From Flavobacterium sp. I3-2 (GTDB lineage: Bacteria; Bacteroidota; Bacteroidia; Flavobacteriales; Flavobacteriaceae): a stretch of 64,000 bases of DNA. The stretch spans positions 930,001-994,000 of the forward strand of contig NZ_CP058306.1 of the NCBI RefSeq assembly GCF_013389595.1. Reading direction: 5' to 3'. A program made the position numbers and the translations under genes. The notes beneath the pieces are model-generated. The model saw only the letters and a program-made list of their open reading frames with translations. It searched no databases and was not told the DNA's origin. Below are positions 46,946 to 56,365 of the stretch, one piece after another. Position 1 is the stretch's first letter; each line of letters begins with the position of its first letter.

Positions 46946-47650
46946 TTAAAAATTAAACTTGGCTCTTTTCATTTTGTTTACCAATTTAAGATGACGGAAA
47001 TAATTACAGTATTTGATGATAAATGAAAAATAAAATGCACTAAAAAATAACAAAGTAACTAACCAAAGATTCAGGCTCTCTTCGTATTTAATCGAATTTT
47101 GAGGTATGAAAATAAAAAATATTGATAATGCACATAGTGAGATTAACATTTTTTTATTTGAATACGCCGCAATTTGTCCGTAAACTGTGGTGTAATTTCC
47201 GTTCTCATATTTCTTTAAAGTATAAATGTTTAAGAAAACGGCAATTGCAAATACAATGATTTTGTATATGTAAACCGTAGAATTAATCGTTTCTAATTCC
47301 ATTGAATCTTTAAAAATAAAAAAAATACCTGGTACTAAAACGGAAGCTAAAATCCATAAAAAAATATCTTTTCTAAAATTTTGAGTTAACTGTTGTTTAT
47401 AGAAAAATGGTATTTTAAATTCACCATAAAAATACTTTCCATTCCATTCGGTTTCTTGTAATTTAGATTTCCATTGGTCAAAAACAGTATCAAAAGCAAA
47501 TTGAAAAGTTGAAGTTTGCATTTGGTCTTCAATCTCTGAAGCTATGTGGTCGATGATTTCGTATTTAGAATCGTCGTAATAAAAATCGTAATCGTTATAT
47601 AATTTATTTTCGATTTGTTGAAGTTGTTCTGTAGTTAGAGTTTGTTTCAT
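46946..47650 (-). CDS. DH-motif membrane protein 2 of the PadR operon
   Basis: 234 residues. It starts MKQTLTTEQLQQIE, the same opening as the gene before it, followed by YEIIDHIASEIEDQM (Asp34-His35) and about four membrane helices. Its ATG directly abuts the upstream stop. The matching N-terminus and tight spacing show tandem duplication with selection on the first 45 residues. The function is unknown. Confidence 0.74.
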   Translation of the reverse strand: MKQTLTTEQLQQIENKLYNDYDFYYDDSKYEIIDHIASEIEDQMQTSTFQFAFDTVFDQWKSKLQETEWNGKYFYGEFKIPFFYKQQLTQNFRKDIFLWILASVLVPGIFFIFKDSMELETINSTVYIYKIIVFAIAVFLNIYTLKKYENGNYTTVYGQIAAYSNKKMLISLCALSIFFIFIPQNSIKYEESLNLWLVTLLFFSAFYFSFIIKYCNYFRHLKLVNKMKRAKFNF

Positions 47651-48307
47651 TTAAATAACTTTTAAAAGTTGGTTTTCAATTTTGATATTTTTATGAGCCA
47701 CGAAAGCTCTGCTAACCATTAATATTGAGAAATATATTAAACCATAATAAAGCGGGAATAATTTAAAATTATCTCCATCCAATGACAATGCGATATTTAA
47801 AACTATAAAAAGAATAAAAGTCAATGAGTTTTTATAGATACGTTTATATGCATAAACGCTTAATGTTGTTGTAACTTTTGTCGTGATCTTTTTATAGAAC
47901 AAATAAACATTTGCTATTAATCCAATTGAAATGACAGGTACTAAAAATGTTACTAACGAAGTTCCGCTTTCAATTAATTTATAAAAAACAAATGTCAATA
48001 AAATGGATAATACTAAACTTCCGAAATAAAATTTTGAATCTAAAGATTTCCAAAGTTTACAAACAATGTAAGGAACATTGCTATAAAAACTAATCGTTTT
48101 GGGCAAAATTAACGGATTCCATTTTGTCATAACTTTAATAAAAGCCGTTCTAAAATCAGAATTCAAATGGTTCATCTCTTCTTCAATTTCAGAAGCCAAA
48201 TGGTCAACCATTTCTAAACGAACGTCATTAAAATCTTTGAAATCACATTTCTCTATTAAAGCTTTCTCAATAAATTGAAGTTGTTCTGTAGTTAAAGTTT
48301 GTTTCAT
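47651..48307 (-). CDS. DH-motif membrane protein 1 of the PadR operon
   Basis: 218 residues. Opening MKQTLTTEQLQFIEKAL, then VRLEMVDHLASEIEEEM (Asp35-His36), the clearest version of the motif, followed by four membrane helices (about 85-205). It starts directly at the end of padR with no gap. In Gram-positive bacteria PadR regulators are often paired with one such membrane sensor-like protein; here six follow. Confidence 0.75.
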   Translation of the reverse strand: MKQTLTTEQLQFIEKALIEKCDFKDFNDVRLEMVDHLASEIEEEMNHLNSDFRTAFIKVMTKWNPLILPKTISFYSNVPYIVCKLWKSLDSKFYFGSLVLSILLTFVFYKLIESGTSLVTFLVPVISIGLIANVYLFYKKITTKVTTTLSVYAYKRIYKNSLTFILFIVLNIALSLDGDNFKLFPLYYGLIYFSILMVSRAFVAHKNIKIENQLLKVI

Positions 48308-48652
48308 TTAAATTGTTTTTAAATCAGGACCTGTAACAATGTTTTGCATGTTGCGAATAAAGTTTTCAAGCTCTTCCATACGCGAAACCGTTTCTTTAAC
48401 TCCGTTTTCGGTTAACTTGTAATATTTACGAATTCGTCCGTCAACCTTATCCATTTCTACATCTAAAAAACCTTCTGCTTCCATTTTGTGTAACGCCGGA
48501 TACAAAGCACCTTCGGTGATATTCATTTCGCCTTGGGTAATTTCTTTTACCTTTTGCGTGATTTCGTAACCGTACATTTTACCATTTTGTTCAAGAAGTT
48601 TCATAATAATGGTATTTAAACTTCCTTTATATAATTGTTGTTGCTTTTTCAT
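48308..48652 (-). CDS. PadR family transcriptional regulator
   Basis: 114 residues from the ATG at 48652 (MKKQQQLYKGSLN). A longer start at 48676 would be a TTG lying inside the -7 element, so it is rejected. The winged-helix domain shows SLNTIIMKLLEQNGKMYGYEITQKV and the wing region GALYPALHKMEAEGFLDVE, classic PadR phrases. PadR proteins repress neighbouring genes, often for transporters or envelope stress. The operator candidate at 48668-48682 overlaps its own promoter, which suggests autoregulation together with the six membrane genes. Confidence 0.9.
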   Translation of the reverse strand: MKKQQQLYKGSLNTIIMKLLEQNGKMYGYEITQKVKEITQGEMNITEGALYPALHKMEAEGFLDVEMDKVDGRIRKYYKLTENGVKETVSRMEELENFIRNMQNIVTGPDLKTI

Positions 48653-48667
48653 ACTAAAGAATTTTAG

Positions 48668-48702
48668 GTATAGCAAATATACATAATTTTCTTATACATC
48701 AA
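48668..48702 (-). promoter_or_regulatory. Promoter and inverted repeat (PadR operator candidate)
   Basis: On the minus strand TTG (48700-48702), 18 bases, then TATATTTG (48674-48681): a full Bacteroidota promoter, 21 bases before the padR ATG. The inverted repeat GTATA-N5-TATAC (48668-48682) covers the -7 element, where a bound repressor would block RNA polymerase. Confidence 0.6.
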
Positions 48703-48775
48703 AATCATAGGTATTAAATTTTCATCTTTTTTTAAAAGCTGACATTCATCATAAAAATCACAAATTAAAAATTCG

Positions 48776-48783
48776 TATTTTTG
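48776..48783 (+). promoter_or_regulatory. -7 element of the reductase gene
   Basis: TATTTTTG matches TAnnTTTG, 16 bases before the ATG at 48800. It is divergent from the padR promoter. Confidence 0.5.
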
Positions 48784-48799
48784 CACAAATTAACGATAT

Positions 48800-49849
48800 A
48801 TGTCAACATTTAATTTACTTACCGTTAAGGAGGTTCGTAACGAAACACCTCATGCCGTTTCGATTTCTTTTGAAATTCCTGACACGTTAAAAAATTTGTA
48901 CACTTTTATTGCAGGACAATATGTTACTGTAAAACACATATTCAACGGAAATGAAATTCGCCGTTCGTATTCTATTTCGTCATCACCAAAAAGTGGTGAT
49001 TTTAGAATTGTTGTAAAAGCTATTGAAAACGGAGCCTTTTCGACCTTTGCAACCAACGAATTAAAAGCTGGTGACCAATTAGAAGTTGGAACTCCAGAAG
49101 GAAAATTTGTTTTTGAACCTAACGAAACCAAACAAAATAATTATTGTGGAGTTGCTGCAGGTAGTGGAATTACACCTATTATTTCGATTGCAAAATCGGT
49201 TTTAGAAAGCGAATCAAACAGTTCATTTGTTTTGATTTACGGAAACAAAACACCAGAAGAAACTATTTTTTATAACGAAATTCACGAATTACAACAAAAG
49301 TATGTGGGTCGTTTTTTTGTTCATTACTCATTTTCTCAAGCACATCCTGAAGGAAGTTTGTTTGGAAGAATTGAACGTTCGACTATGAATTTTGTTTTAA
49401 AAAATAAACATAGCGAAAAAGAATTCAAAGCGTATTATTTATGTGGTCCGGAAGATATGATCAACTTAGTTAGTGATGTTTTAGAAGGAAACAACGTAAA
49501 TGAGAAAAACATTCATTTTGAATTATTTACTCCAAGTACCGATGGCGGAAAAAAAATTGATGCAAGCGGAATGGCTAAAATTACGGTTTTAGTTGACGAT
49601 GAAGAAACGACGTTTGAGATGTCAAAAAAATTAGACATTTTAGACGCTGCTTTAAAACACGGAATCGACGCTCCGTATTCTTGTCAGGGTGGAATTTGTA
49701 GTTCTTGTATGTGTAGAATTGTAAAAGGTTCTGCCGAGATGAAGAAAAATTCTATTTTATCTGACGAAGAAGTTGCCGAAGGTTTGATTTTATCTTGCCA
49801 AGCAATTGTAACTTCAGACGAAATTTATGTTGACTTTGACGATGTTTAA
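48800..49849 (+). CDS. Flavin and 2Fe-2S oxidoreductase (PaaE-like)
   Basis: 349 residues: an FAD domain with RRSYSISSS (about 54-62), an NAD(P) domain with GVAAGSGITPI and YLCGPEDM, and a C-terminal plant-type ferredoxin domain with cysteine pattern YSCQGGICSSCMC and a later LSCQA. This is the layout of phenylacetyl-CoA epoxidase reductase PaaE and related ring-oxygenase reductases. No paaABCD genes are near, so the electron acceptor is unknown. Confidence 0.87.
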   Translation: MSTFNLLTVKEVRNETPHAVSISFEIPDTLKNLYTFIAGQYVTVKHIFNGNEIRRSYSISSSPKSGDFRIVVKAIENGAFSTFATNELKAGDQLEVGTPEGKFVFEPNETKQNNYCGVAAGSGITPIISIAKSVLESESNSSFVLIYGNKTPEETIFYNEIHELQQKYVGRFFVHYSFSQAHPEGSLFGRIERSTMNFVLKNKHSEKEFKAYYLCGPEDMINLVSDVLEGNNVNEKNIHFELFTPSTDGGKKIDASGMAKITVLVDDEETTFEMSKKLDILDAALKHGIDAPYSCQGGICSSCMCRIVKGSAEMKKNSILSDEEVAEGLILSCQAIVTSDEIYVDFDDV

Positions 49850-49867
49850 TCGAAACATTTTATCATA

Positions 49868-49906
49868 AAAAAACTCCCGCTGTTTTAAGAAAACATCAGG
49901 AGTTTT
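49868..49906. terminator. Terminator between the reductase and the response regulator
   Basis: Long imperfect hairpin (AACTCC..GCTGTTTT with AAACATC..GGAGTT) and T-run. The two genes converge on it. Confidence 0.83.
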
Positions 49907-49928
49907 TAGTTTATTGATACATCAGAAA

Positions 49929-50585
49929 TTATTTTGTAATTTCTTCATTATACAATTTAAATATTTGAATTAAATCGGGTACATTATTGATTTCAAGTTT
50001 TTCGAAAATTCGATTTTTATAAGTGCTAACCGTTGATTTTTGTAAATCCAATTCAGCTGAAATCTCAGTATTTCCGTAACCTTTGACTAAAAGTTTGGCG
50101 ATTTCAAATTCTCTGTTTGACAACTGTTGTAATGCGTTTGATGGTTTTTTAAAGATTAAACTATCCATAATTTGATTTTGGATGTTTCTACTAAAATACT
50201 TTCCGTTGTTCATGACATCAGTAATCGCATTCTTGATTTCATTTACACCGCTTGATTTACTCAAATAACCATTTACATTAGCATGAAAATATCTAATCGC
50301 ATACATGTTTTCGTCATGCCCAGAGAAAATTAAAATCTTAATATCTGGTTGAATTGCTTTAATTTTTGGAATAATTGTCAATGTATCACCTTCTGGAAAA
50401 GAAATATCTAAAATCAATAAATCGATTTTTTCTTTTTTCAAGGTTTCAACAATTTCACTTAATTTATCTATTTGGTAAATCTCTGCATCTTTATATAAAT
50501 CTTTAATAATAAAAATCAGTGATTTTGCAATTATTTCATGATCATCTGCTGTGATAAATTTGAATTTATTAAACTTATTTATCAT
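49929..50585 (-). CDS. LuxR-type response regulator
   Basis: 218 residues. Receiver domain (about 8-125) with the phospho-acceptor Asp60 in LLILDISFP and the acidic pair Asp14-Asp15; the C-terminal LuxR helix-turn-helix (about 150-215) has LSNREFEIAKLLVKGYGNTEIS and KSTVSTYKNRIFEKL. It binds DNA when phosphorylated. It lies 19 bases after the hybrid kinase gene, its likely partner, whose terminal Hpt domain could pass the phosphate to it. Confidence 0.9.
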   Translation of the reverse strand: MINKFNKFKFITADDHEIIAKSLIFIIKDLYKDAEIYQIDKLSEIVETLKKEKIDLLILDISFPEGDTLTIIPKIKAIQPDIKILIFSGHDENMYAIRYFHANVNGYLSKSSGVNEIKNAITDVMNNGKYFSRNIQNQIMDSLIFKKPSNALQQLSNREFEIAKLLVKGYGNTEISAELDLQKSTVSTYKNRIFEKLEINNVPDLIQIFKLYNEEITK

Positions 50586-50604
50586 CTGTATTCAATTTAT
50601 ATTA

Positions 50605-53600
50605 TTAATTATTAAGCTCGAGTTGAATTATTCGCTGTGCGTTTACAATCTTTTTATGAAGTTCGTTGCTCATTTCAAGGAAATTACTTGAATTAACTTC
50701 TGTTTCTTCCCACTTGTTTACTGTTTTTAACAAACCTACTAAACCAGACATTCCGGCTGTTCCTTTCAATTTATGTAAATACATTTTTACAGATTGGTTA
50801 TTGAAATTATCTTCGATATGTTTTAAATTCAACAATGAACTATTAAGTTCTGTTACTAATAAATCTAAAAAATAAGCTTTGAATTTTTCATCACCACCGG
50901 TTTGGGCTTCTAATACAGATAAATCAATATTTTCTGAATCGTCAGTTACCTGAGTATCTGATAAGGTTTCAACCTCAAAATATTCAGCCAACATATTCAA
51001 TAAATCGTTTTGTTTGATTGGCTTAGCTAGCATATCTGAAATTCCAGCATTCATACATTTTTCTTTTTCAATCAAAATATTTCCTGCCGTAACACCAATA
51101 ATTGGAACATTGTCAAAACTTGATATTTTACGAATTTCTTTTGTTGCTTCAATACCATCCATTACTGGCATTTGAATATCCATTAAAATTAAATCAAAGT
51201 TTTCTCTTTGACAAGCTTCAAGAGCTAATTTACCATTTTCAACTTCAACTAACTCGGCGTTTGGCACAAGCAATTCCATGATTTTCAAATTAAGAGCCAT
51301 ATTCACAGGATTGTCATCTGCTAAAAGGACTTTAATCTTCTGAGAAATAATTTGTGCTTTTACAACTTCAGTCTCATTATTTGTTGAAATCTTGCTCAAT
51401 TGTGTACTCGCTCTGTGAAGAACCGAATACAATTCATTTGATTTAATTGGTTTTAACAAACAATAAGATTGTTCTTCTTTTTTGATATTTGCAATTACTT
51501 CTTGTTCTTCTGAAGAAGTATGTAAAATGATCAACGGAATTTTATTACTTTTTTTCTTGAATAATTCTTTGATTTTTTCAATGGTTTCCAATCCAGACAA
51601 AATTGGCATATGATAATCCATTAAAATGGCATCATACTCATTGCCTTTCATTAAAAATTGAATTGCTTCTAAACCGTTTGCAGCTAATTCTGCTTGAACG
51701 TTTTTGAACGAAAGCATTTGTTTTAAAATGATTCTGTTTTTTTCGTTATCGTCAACAACTAAAACTTTTTGTAAATCGATAGTTTCATCATCATCATCAA
51801 GCGTTGAGTTTTCAAAAGGAACTTCAATATCAAAATAGAATACAGATCCAAGTCCTAATTCACTTTTTAAAGATAATGAACTTCCCATGTATTTCAGAAT
51901 GTTGTTGGAAATTGTCAATCCTAAACCAGTTCCGCCATAACGTTTACTTACCGAACTATCTTCTTGCGTAAAGGCATCAAAAATACGTTGCTGTTTTTCG
52001 ACTGGAATACCAATTCCGGTATCACGAACCGCAAAACGTAAAGTAACTTTTCCGTCAGCTTGAGCCATTTTACGAATTCGAAGTTCAATTTCACCACTTT
52101 CAGTGAATTTAACTGCATTTCCAAGTAAATTCATCAAGACTTGTTTGATACGTGCAACGTCCATCCAAACGAAATTTGGTAAATCGTTTTCTATATTAAG
52201 AAGTAATTCAATTTGCTTACGCTGAGCTTGGTATAAAACAACATTGATTACTTGATCACCAATATCAGATATTTTAAATTTATCGATGAATAATTCTAAT
52301 TTACCCGATTCGATTTTTGAGAAATCTAGAATATCATTAATAATATGTAATAAGCTATTTCCTGATTCATTAATATAATTCAGATATTGTTGTTGAATTT
52401 CATTCAAAGGCGTTTTCAATAATAAATCAGAAAAGCCAATCACTCCGTTAAGTGGCGTTCTAATTTCGTGACTCATATTTGCTAAGAATTCCGTTTTGGC
52501 TTTACTTGCTATATCAGCCATTTTCTTAGCTTCAATTAATTCTTGATTGATTTTTACAGCAGGTGTTATATTTTGAGTAAACAAAATAATACCGCCAATT
52601 TCGCCTTCTAATCCATACCAAGGTTTAACTGCCCAATTATAATGCTGTGGATTTTCTTCTTTTAAATCTAAAAAAACTTGATTCTCATTTATATAAGAAT
52701 GACCTTTTAATGCGTTTGCATAAATTTGTTTTCGCTCTTCAGGAACATTTCGAGAAAGATCATACATGTGGTTTCCAATAAGATTACGATTATCTTTATT
52801 AAACTCATCGGACCATTGTTTACTTACCGTAATGTAATTCAAATCAGTATCAAACATAGCTACTGCTGCAGGTACATCTTTAACAAAAGCCTGTAACATT
52901 GCTTCCTTTTTGGCAAGATCTAAATAAATCTTTTTATTCTCATCTATATCTTGAATAATTCCAAATAAACGCGTACAAACACCACCTTTGAATTCAGGAA
53001 TTCCTTTTACTCGAACCCAAATCACAGTACCGTCAGCACGAACTAATTCTAATTCTTGATCATATGAAATACCTTCGTTAATAGCTTTTGAAATTGAACT
53101 ATTAATAAATCCCTGACTTTCATCAGTATAGAATTTAATTGCTGAATCTAAATTTGGATCAAAATCTTCAGAAACACCATGAATCATTTTTGTATTCTTA
53201 GACCATGTTATTTGATTTGTTTCTAGATTTAACTCCCATCCTCCAACTTGAGCAACTTCATTAGTTTGTTCTAAAATTTGCTGCACATGTTTGTATTTCT
53301 TTTCTAAAAGAATTCGTTCCGTGATATTTAAAGCTGTGCTCACAACATAAGGTTCTCCATTTTCGTCGGTTTCGAGCATATTATGGTACATCCAATAAAG
53401 TTTAGTACCATCTTTAGCATTTAAGCGCATCAAACCTTTGGCAACTCTATTTTCTGCAATAGCTTTTAAATACTTGGCAATATCTTCTTTTTCAGATTCA
53501 TCAACCAACGAATATAAACTCATTTGACTGACTTCATCTTCACCGTATAACAAGGCATTTCTACCTTGTTCATTTACAGCAATCATACTTCCTTTTAAAT

Positions 53601-54510
53601 CATGAAGACTCATCAAGCCAATAGAATTCTCGAAAAACTTTTTGAATTTTTGTTCTGAATTGGCTAATTTGATTTTTTCTTTATTTTCTGCAGTGATATT
53701 TCTTCCAAAACATAAAATTTCAGTTTTAGAATTATTTAGTTTAATATGCCAATCAATCTCAACAATTTCGTTGGTTTCTAATGTAGATTTTGTGATAACT
53801 TGAATATCTTCAAAATCTTGCAAATTTAATTCTGATATTTTTTGGGAATCAAAAACATTATTAAACAAATCTATAAATGAAAATGAAGCTGTTTTGTCTT
53901 TAGTAAAATTAAAAAGCTTATCAAAAACTGGATTGGTTTCTTTGATCTTAAAAGTATTATCTAAAACACAAATGATGTTATTAGTCAAATTAAACGTATC
54001 CATAAAATATTCTGCATAAGCATTTTTCTTCTTACTTATCAGAATCTTTGTTATAGATTCGCTTAATTTTTTTATGGAATGTATTTGTTTAGGCGAAATT
54101 TTCTTTGGTTGAAAATCAAATGCACAGATAGTTCCTAATGCCACACCTTCTTCATCTAACAACGGAACACCAACATAAAAACGAACACCCGCCTGAATCA
54201 TCATTTCATTATAACGAGAACGATCATCAAGTAAAGTATCTTCAATTACCAAAACCTCATCACTCATAATTGTGTATTGGCAAATTGTACTTTGACGAGG
54301 TACAGTTTCTAACTCAAATCCAACACAACTTTGAACAGTCTGTGTATTTGATTCCATCATTGCAATCAATGCTGCTGAGCAATCTGTGATCAAACAAGCA
54401 GCTTCAGCAAACACATCTAAATCAGGTTCTTTGGCTAAATTTTGTAATCCGTAATAAGCTAATTTTTCAAGACGCTTATTTTCATTTCCGGGCATTGGAA
54501 AATTTATCAT
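50605..54510 (-). CDS. Soluble hybrid histidine kinase (GAF, PAS, kinase, two receivers, Hpt)
   Basis: 1301 residues with no membrane helix. Order: GAF (about 15-165), about four PAS/PAC units (about 170-660), HisKA with the phospho-histidine in NMSHEIRTPLNG, ATPase with N box (NLLGNAVKFTE) and GTGLGL, two receivers (DYHMP and DIQMP aspartates), and a C-terminal Hpt with the histidine in LHKLKGTAGMSG. It is a full phosphorelay in one chain. The number of input domains and lack of membrane anchor suggest sensing of cytosolic redox, gas or small-molecule signals. Confidence 0.92.
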   Translation of the reverse strand: MINFPMPGNENKRLEKLAYYGLQNLAKEPDLDVFAEAACLITDCSAALIAMMESNTQTVQSCVGFELETVPRQSTICQYTIMSDEVLVIEDTLLDDRSRYNEMMIQAGVRFYVGVPLLDEEGVALGTICAFDFQPKKISPKQIHSIKKLSESITKILISKKKNAYAEYFMDTFNLTNNIICVLDNTFKIKETNPVFDKLFNFTKDKTASFSFIDLFNNVFDSQKISELNLQDFEDIQVITKSTLETNEIVEIDWHIKLNNSKTEILCFGRNITAENKEKIKLANSEQKFKKFFENSIGLMSLHDLKGSMIAVNEQGRNALLYGEDEVSQMSLYSLVDESEKEDIAKYLKAIAENRVAKGLMRLNAKDGTKLYWMYHNMLETDENGEPYVVSTALNITERILLEKKYKHVQQILEQTNEVAQVGGWELNLETNQITWSKNTKMIHGVSEDFDPNLDSAIKFYTDESQGFINSSISKAINEGISYDQELELVRADGTVIWVRVKGIPEFKGGVCTRLFGIIQDIDENKKIYLDLAKKEAMLQAFVKDVPAAVAMFDTDLNYITVSKQWSDEFNKDNRNLIGNHMYDLSRNVPEERKQIYANALKGHSYINENQVFLDLKEENPQHYNWAVKPWYGLEGEIGGIILFTQNITPAVKINQELIEAKKMADIASKAKTEFLANMSHEIRTPLNGVIGFSDLLLKTPLNEIQQQYLNYINESGNSLLHIINDILDFSKIESGKLELFIDKFKISDIGDQVINVVLYQAQRKQIELLLNIENDLPNFVWMDVARIKQVLMNLLGNAVKFTESGEIELRIRKMAQADGKVTLRFAVRDTGIGIPVEKQQRIFDAFTQEDSSVSKRYGGTGLGLTISNNILKYMGSSLSLKSELGLGSVFYFDIEVPFENSTLDDDDETIDLQKVLVVDDNEKNRIILKQMLSFKNVQAELAANGLEAIQFLMKGNEYDAILMDYHMPILSGLETIEKIKELFKKKSNKIPLIILHTSSEEQEVIANIKKEEQSYCLLKPIKSNELYSVLHRASTQLSKISTNNETEVVKAQIISQKIKVLLADDNPVNMALNLKIMELLVPNAELVEVENGKLALEACQRENFDLILMDIQMPVMDGIEATKEIRKISSFDNVPIIGVTAGNILIEKEKCMNAGISDMLAKPIKQNDLLNMLAEYFEVETLSDTQVTDDSENIDLSVLEAQTGGDEKFKAYFLDLLVTELNSSLLNLKHIEDNFNNQSVKMYLHKLKGTAGMSGLVGLLKTVNKWEETEVNSSNFLEMSNELHKKIVNAQRIIQLELNN

Positions 54511-54527
54511 TGCATTTATATTTGATG

Positions 54528-54559
54528 CAAATGTAGTATCTTTATAAATATGTTAGCAA
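54528..54559 (-). promoter_or_regulatory. Promoter of the hybrid kinase gene
   Basis: TTG (complement of 54557-54559), 21 bases, then TACATTTG (complement of 54528-54535), a full Bacteroidota promoter, 17 bases before the ATG. Confidence 0.6.
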
Positions 54560-54629
54560 TTAGAATTTAAAAAACAAAAAAATATTTTAGAAGAAATTTT
54601 AGTTTTTTTTTAAGTAAAAAAAATAAGTT

Positions 54630-54974
54630 TTAGTTTTCTATTAATTTATAATCCTTAAAACTATATAAATCTTCAGTTTCAGAATTTACTTCAATAAATT
54701 GAATAATTTGGGGAGATAAAAACTCAAATTGATAGCTATCTATTTGCTCATCGGATTCGCGATATTCATAAAACACATCATTTATCACATACCAATTTCC
54801 AGTTTCAAAAAATTGTTCTACAGTTCCATCTTCGTAATGCGTTTCAAAAATAATTTCAAAAGTTCCGTCTGATTTTCGATGCATCATCCAAAAGTTAATT
54901 TCGCCAGCAACCATTTTTCCTTCGTCAGAGCCTTTCCATTTACCTACAAAACGGGCATCGATTGTTTTTGTCAT
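54630..54974 (-). CDS. Small lipocalin-like protein of unknown function
   Basis: 114 residues, no signal peptide. It begins ARFVGKWKGSDEG, followed by alternating short strands (FEIIFETHYEDGTVE, GNWYVINDVFYEY), which fits the lipocalin-like pattern of GxW and a beta barrel. The role is unknown. It is monocistronic: the kinase promoter region lies downstream and the arginine operon terminator upstream. Confidence 0.7.
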   Translation of the reverse strand: MTKTIDARFVGKWKGSDEGKMVAGEINFWMMHRKSDGTFEIIFETHYEDGTVEQFFETGNWYVINDVFYEYRESDEQIDSYQFEFLSPQIIQFIEVNSETEDLYSFKDYKLIEN

Positions 54975-55002
54975 TTTTTATTTTTAAAATGTAAAAATAT
55001 AA

Positions 55003-55029
55003 AAAAGCTCGGCATAAAACCGAGCTTTT
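55003..55029 (-). terminator. Terminator of the arginine operon
   Basis: AAAAGCTCGG with CCGAGCTTTT (55003-55012 and 55020-55029), seven-base loop, just past the argH stop. Confidence 0.93.
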
Positions 55030-55030
55030 G

Positions 55031-56365
55031 TTATTCTTGAACCAAAGCATTTAATGCTTGGTGTACTTTATTGAAATTAAAATCTTGAATCACTTTTTCA
55101 AAGGCTTCAGAAATTTGTTTATTCATTAAATTACCAATACTTCCTTCGTGCGTGTGATTAACTTCTTTTAAAGGTTTGTATGTTCCGTCTTCGATAGCTA
55201 AACCAATATTTTTGTATGCTTCACGGAACGGAACACCGTTTAAAACTTCGTTATTCACCACCTCAACACTAAATAAGTAATCGTATTTTGAATCGTTTAA
55301 AATCGTTTCGTTAATCTGAATATGGTCTAACATCAAAACCAACAATTGCATACAATCATTTAATGATTCAAAAGCAGGAAATAAATTCTCTTTCAACAAC
55401 TGTAAATCTCTAAAATAACCCGAAGGTAAATTCGTGGTCATTAAAGCGATTTCATTTGGTAAGGCTTGAATTTTATTACAACGTGAACGAATCAATTCCA
55501 AAACATCTGGATTCTTTTTATGTGGCATAATACTCGATCCTGTTGTTAAATGATCTGGGAATTTCACAAAAGCAAAATTCTGATTCATATATAACGTAAT
55601 ATCCATCGCCATTTTAGCCATAGTTGCGGCAATACTACTCATCGCTTGTGCCAAAATACGTTCGGTTTTTCCGCGTCCCATTTGTGCATAAACCACATTG
55701 TAATTTAATTGCTCAAAACCTAACAAATCAGTAGTCATGGTTCTGTTTAATGGAAACGATGAACCGTAACCTGCAGCAGATCCTAACGGATTTTTGTTTG
55801 TGATTTTCCAAGCAGCTAACATCAATTCTAAATCGTCAATTAAACTTTCTGCATAAGCACCAAACCACAATCCGAATGAACTTGGCATTGCCACTTGCAA
55901 ATGCGTATAACCTGGAAGTAAAACGTTTTTATGTTTTTCGCTTAACGAAATCAAGGTGTCAAACAATTCTTTTACATGAAGAACCATCTGCTCGATTTCT
56001 GAACGGAAAAACAATTTTAAATCTACCAAAACTTGGTCGTTACGAGAACGTCCGCTGTGGATTTTTTTTCCAGCTTCACCGATGCGCTCCGTCAACATAA
56101 ATTCAACTTGTGAATGTACGTCTTCAGCATGGTCTTCAATTTGAAACTGACCTGCTTCGATTTCGCGGAATATATTTTTTAATTCTTTTTGAATTTCTTT
56201 TAAATCTTCTGAAGTCAATAAACCAATAGATTCAAGCATTCGAGTATGAGCTAAAGAACCCAACACATCAAATTTTGCTAAATAAAAATCCATTTCTCGG
56301 TCGCGACCAACTGTGAATTTTTCAACGGTTTTATCTACTTCTGTATTTTTTTGCCAAAGCTTCAT
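55031..56365 (-). CDS. argH: Argininosuccinate lyase
   Basis: 444 residues. The superfamily signature GSSIMPHKKNPDVLELIR is intact, with HSGRSRNDQV (about 80-90) and SLAHTRMLESIG near the N-terminus. It splits argininosuccinate into arginine and fumarate, the last step of the pathway. The start overlaps the argE stop by four bases. It is the last gene of the operon. Confidence 0.96.
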   Translation of the reverse strand: MKLWQKNTEVDKTVEKFTVGRDREMDFYLAKFDVLGSLAHTRMLESIGLLTSEDLKEIQKELKNIFREIEAGQFQIEDHAEDVHSQVEFMLTERIGEAGKKIHSGRSRNDQVLVDLKLFFRSEIEQMVLHVKELFDTLISLSEKHKNVLLPGYTHLQVAMPSSFGLWFGAYAESLIDDLELMLAAWKITNKNPLGSAAGYGSSFPLNRTMTTDLLGFEQLNYNVVYAQMGRGKTERILAQAMSSIAATMAKMAMDITLYMNQNFAFVKFPDHLTTGSSIMPHKKNPDVLELIRSRCNKIQALPNEIALMTTNLPSGYFRDLQLLKENLFPAFESLNDCMQLLVLMLDHIQINETILNDSKYDYLFSVEVVNNEVLNGVPFREAYKNIGLAIEDGTYKPLKEVNHTHEGSIGNLMNKQISEAFEKVIQDFNFNKVHQALNALVQE

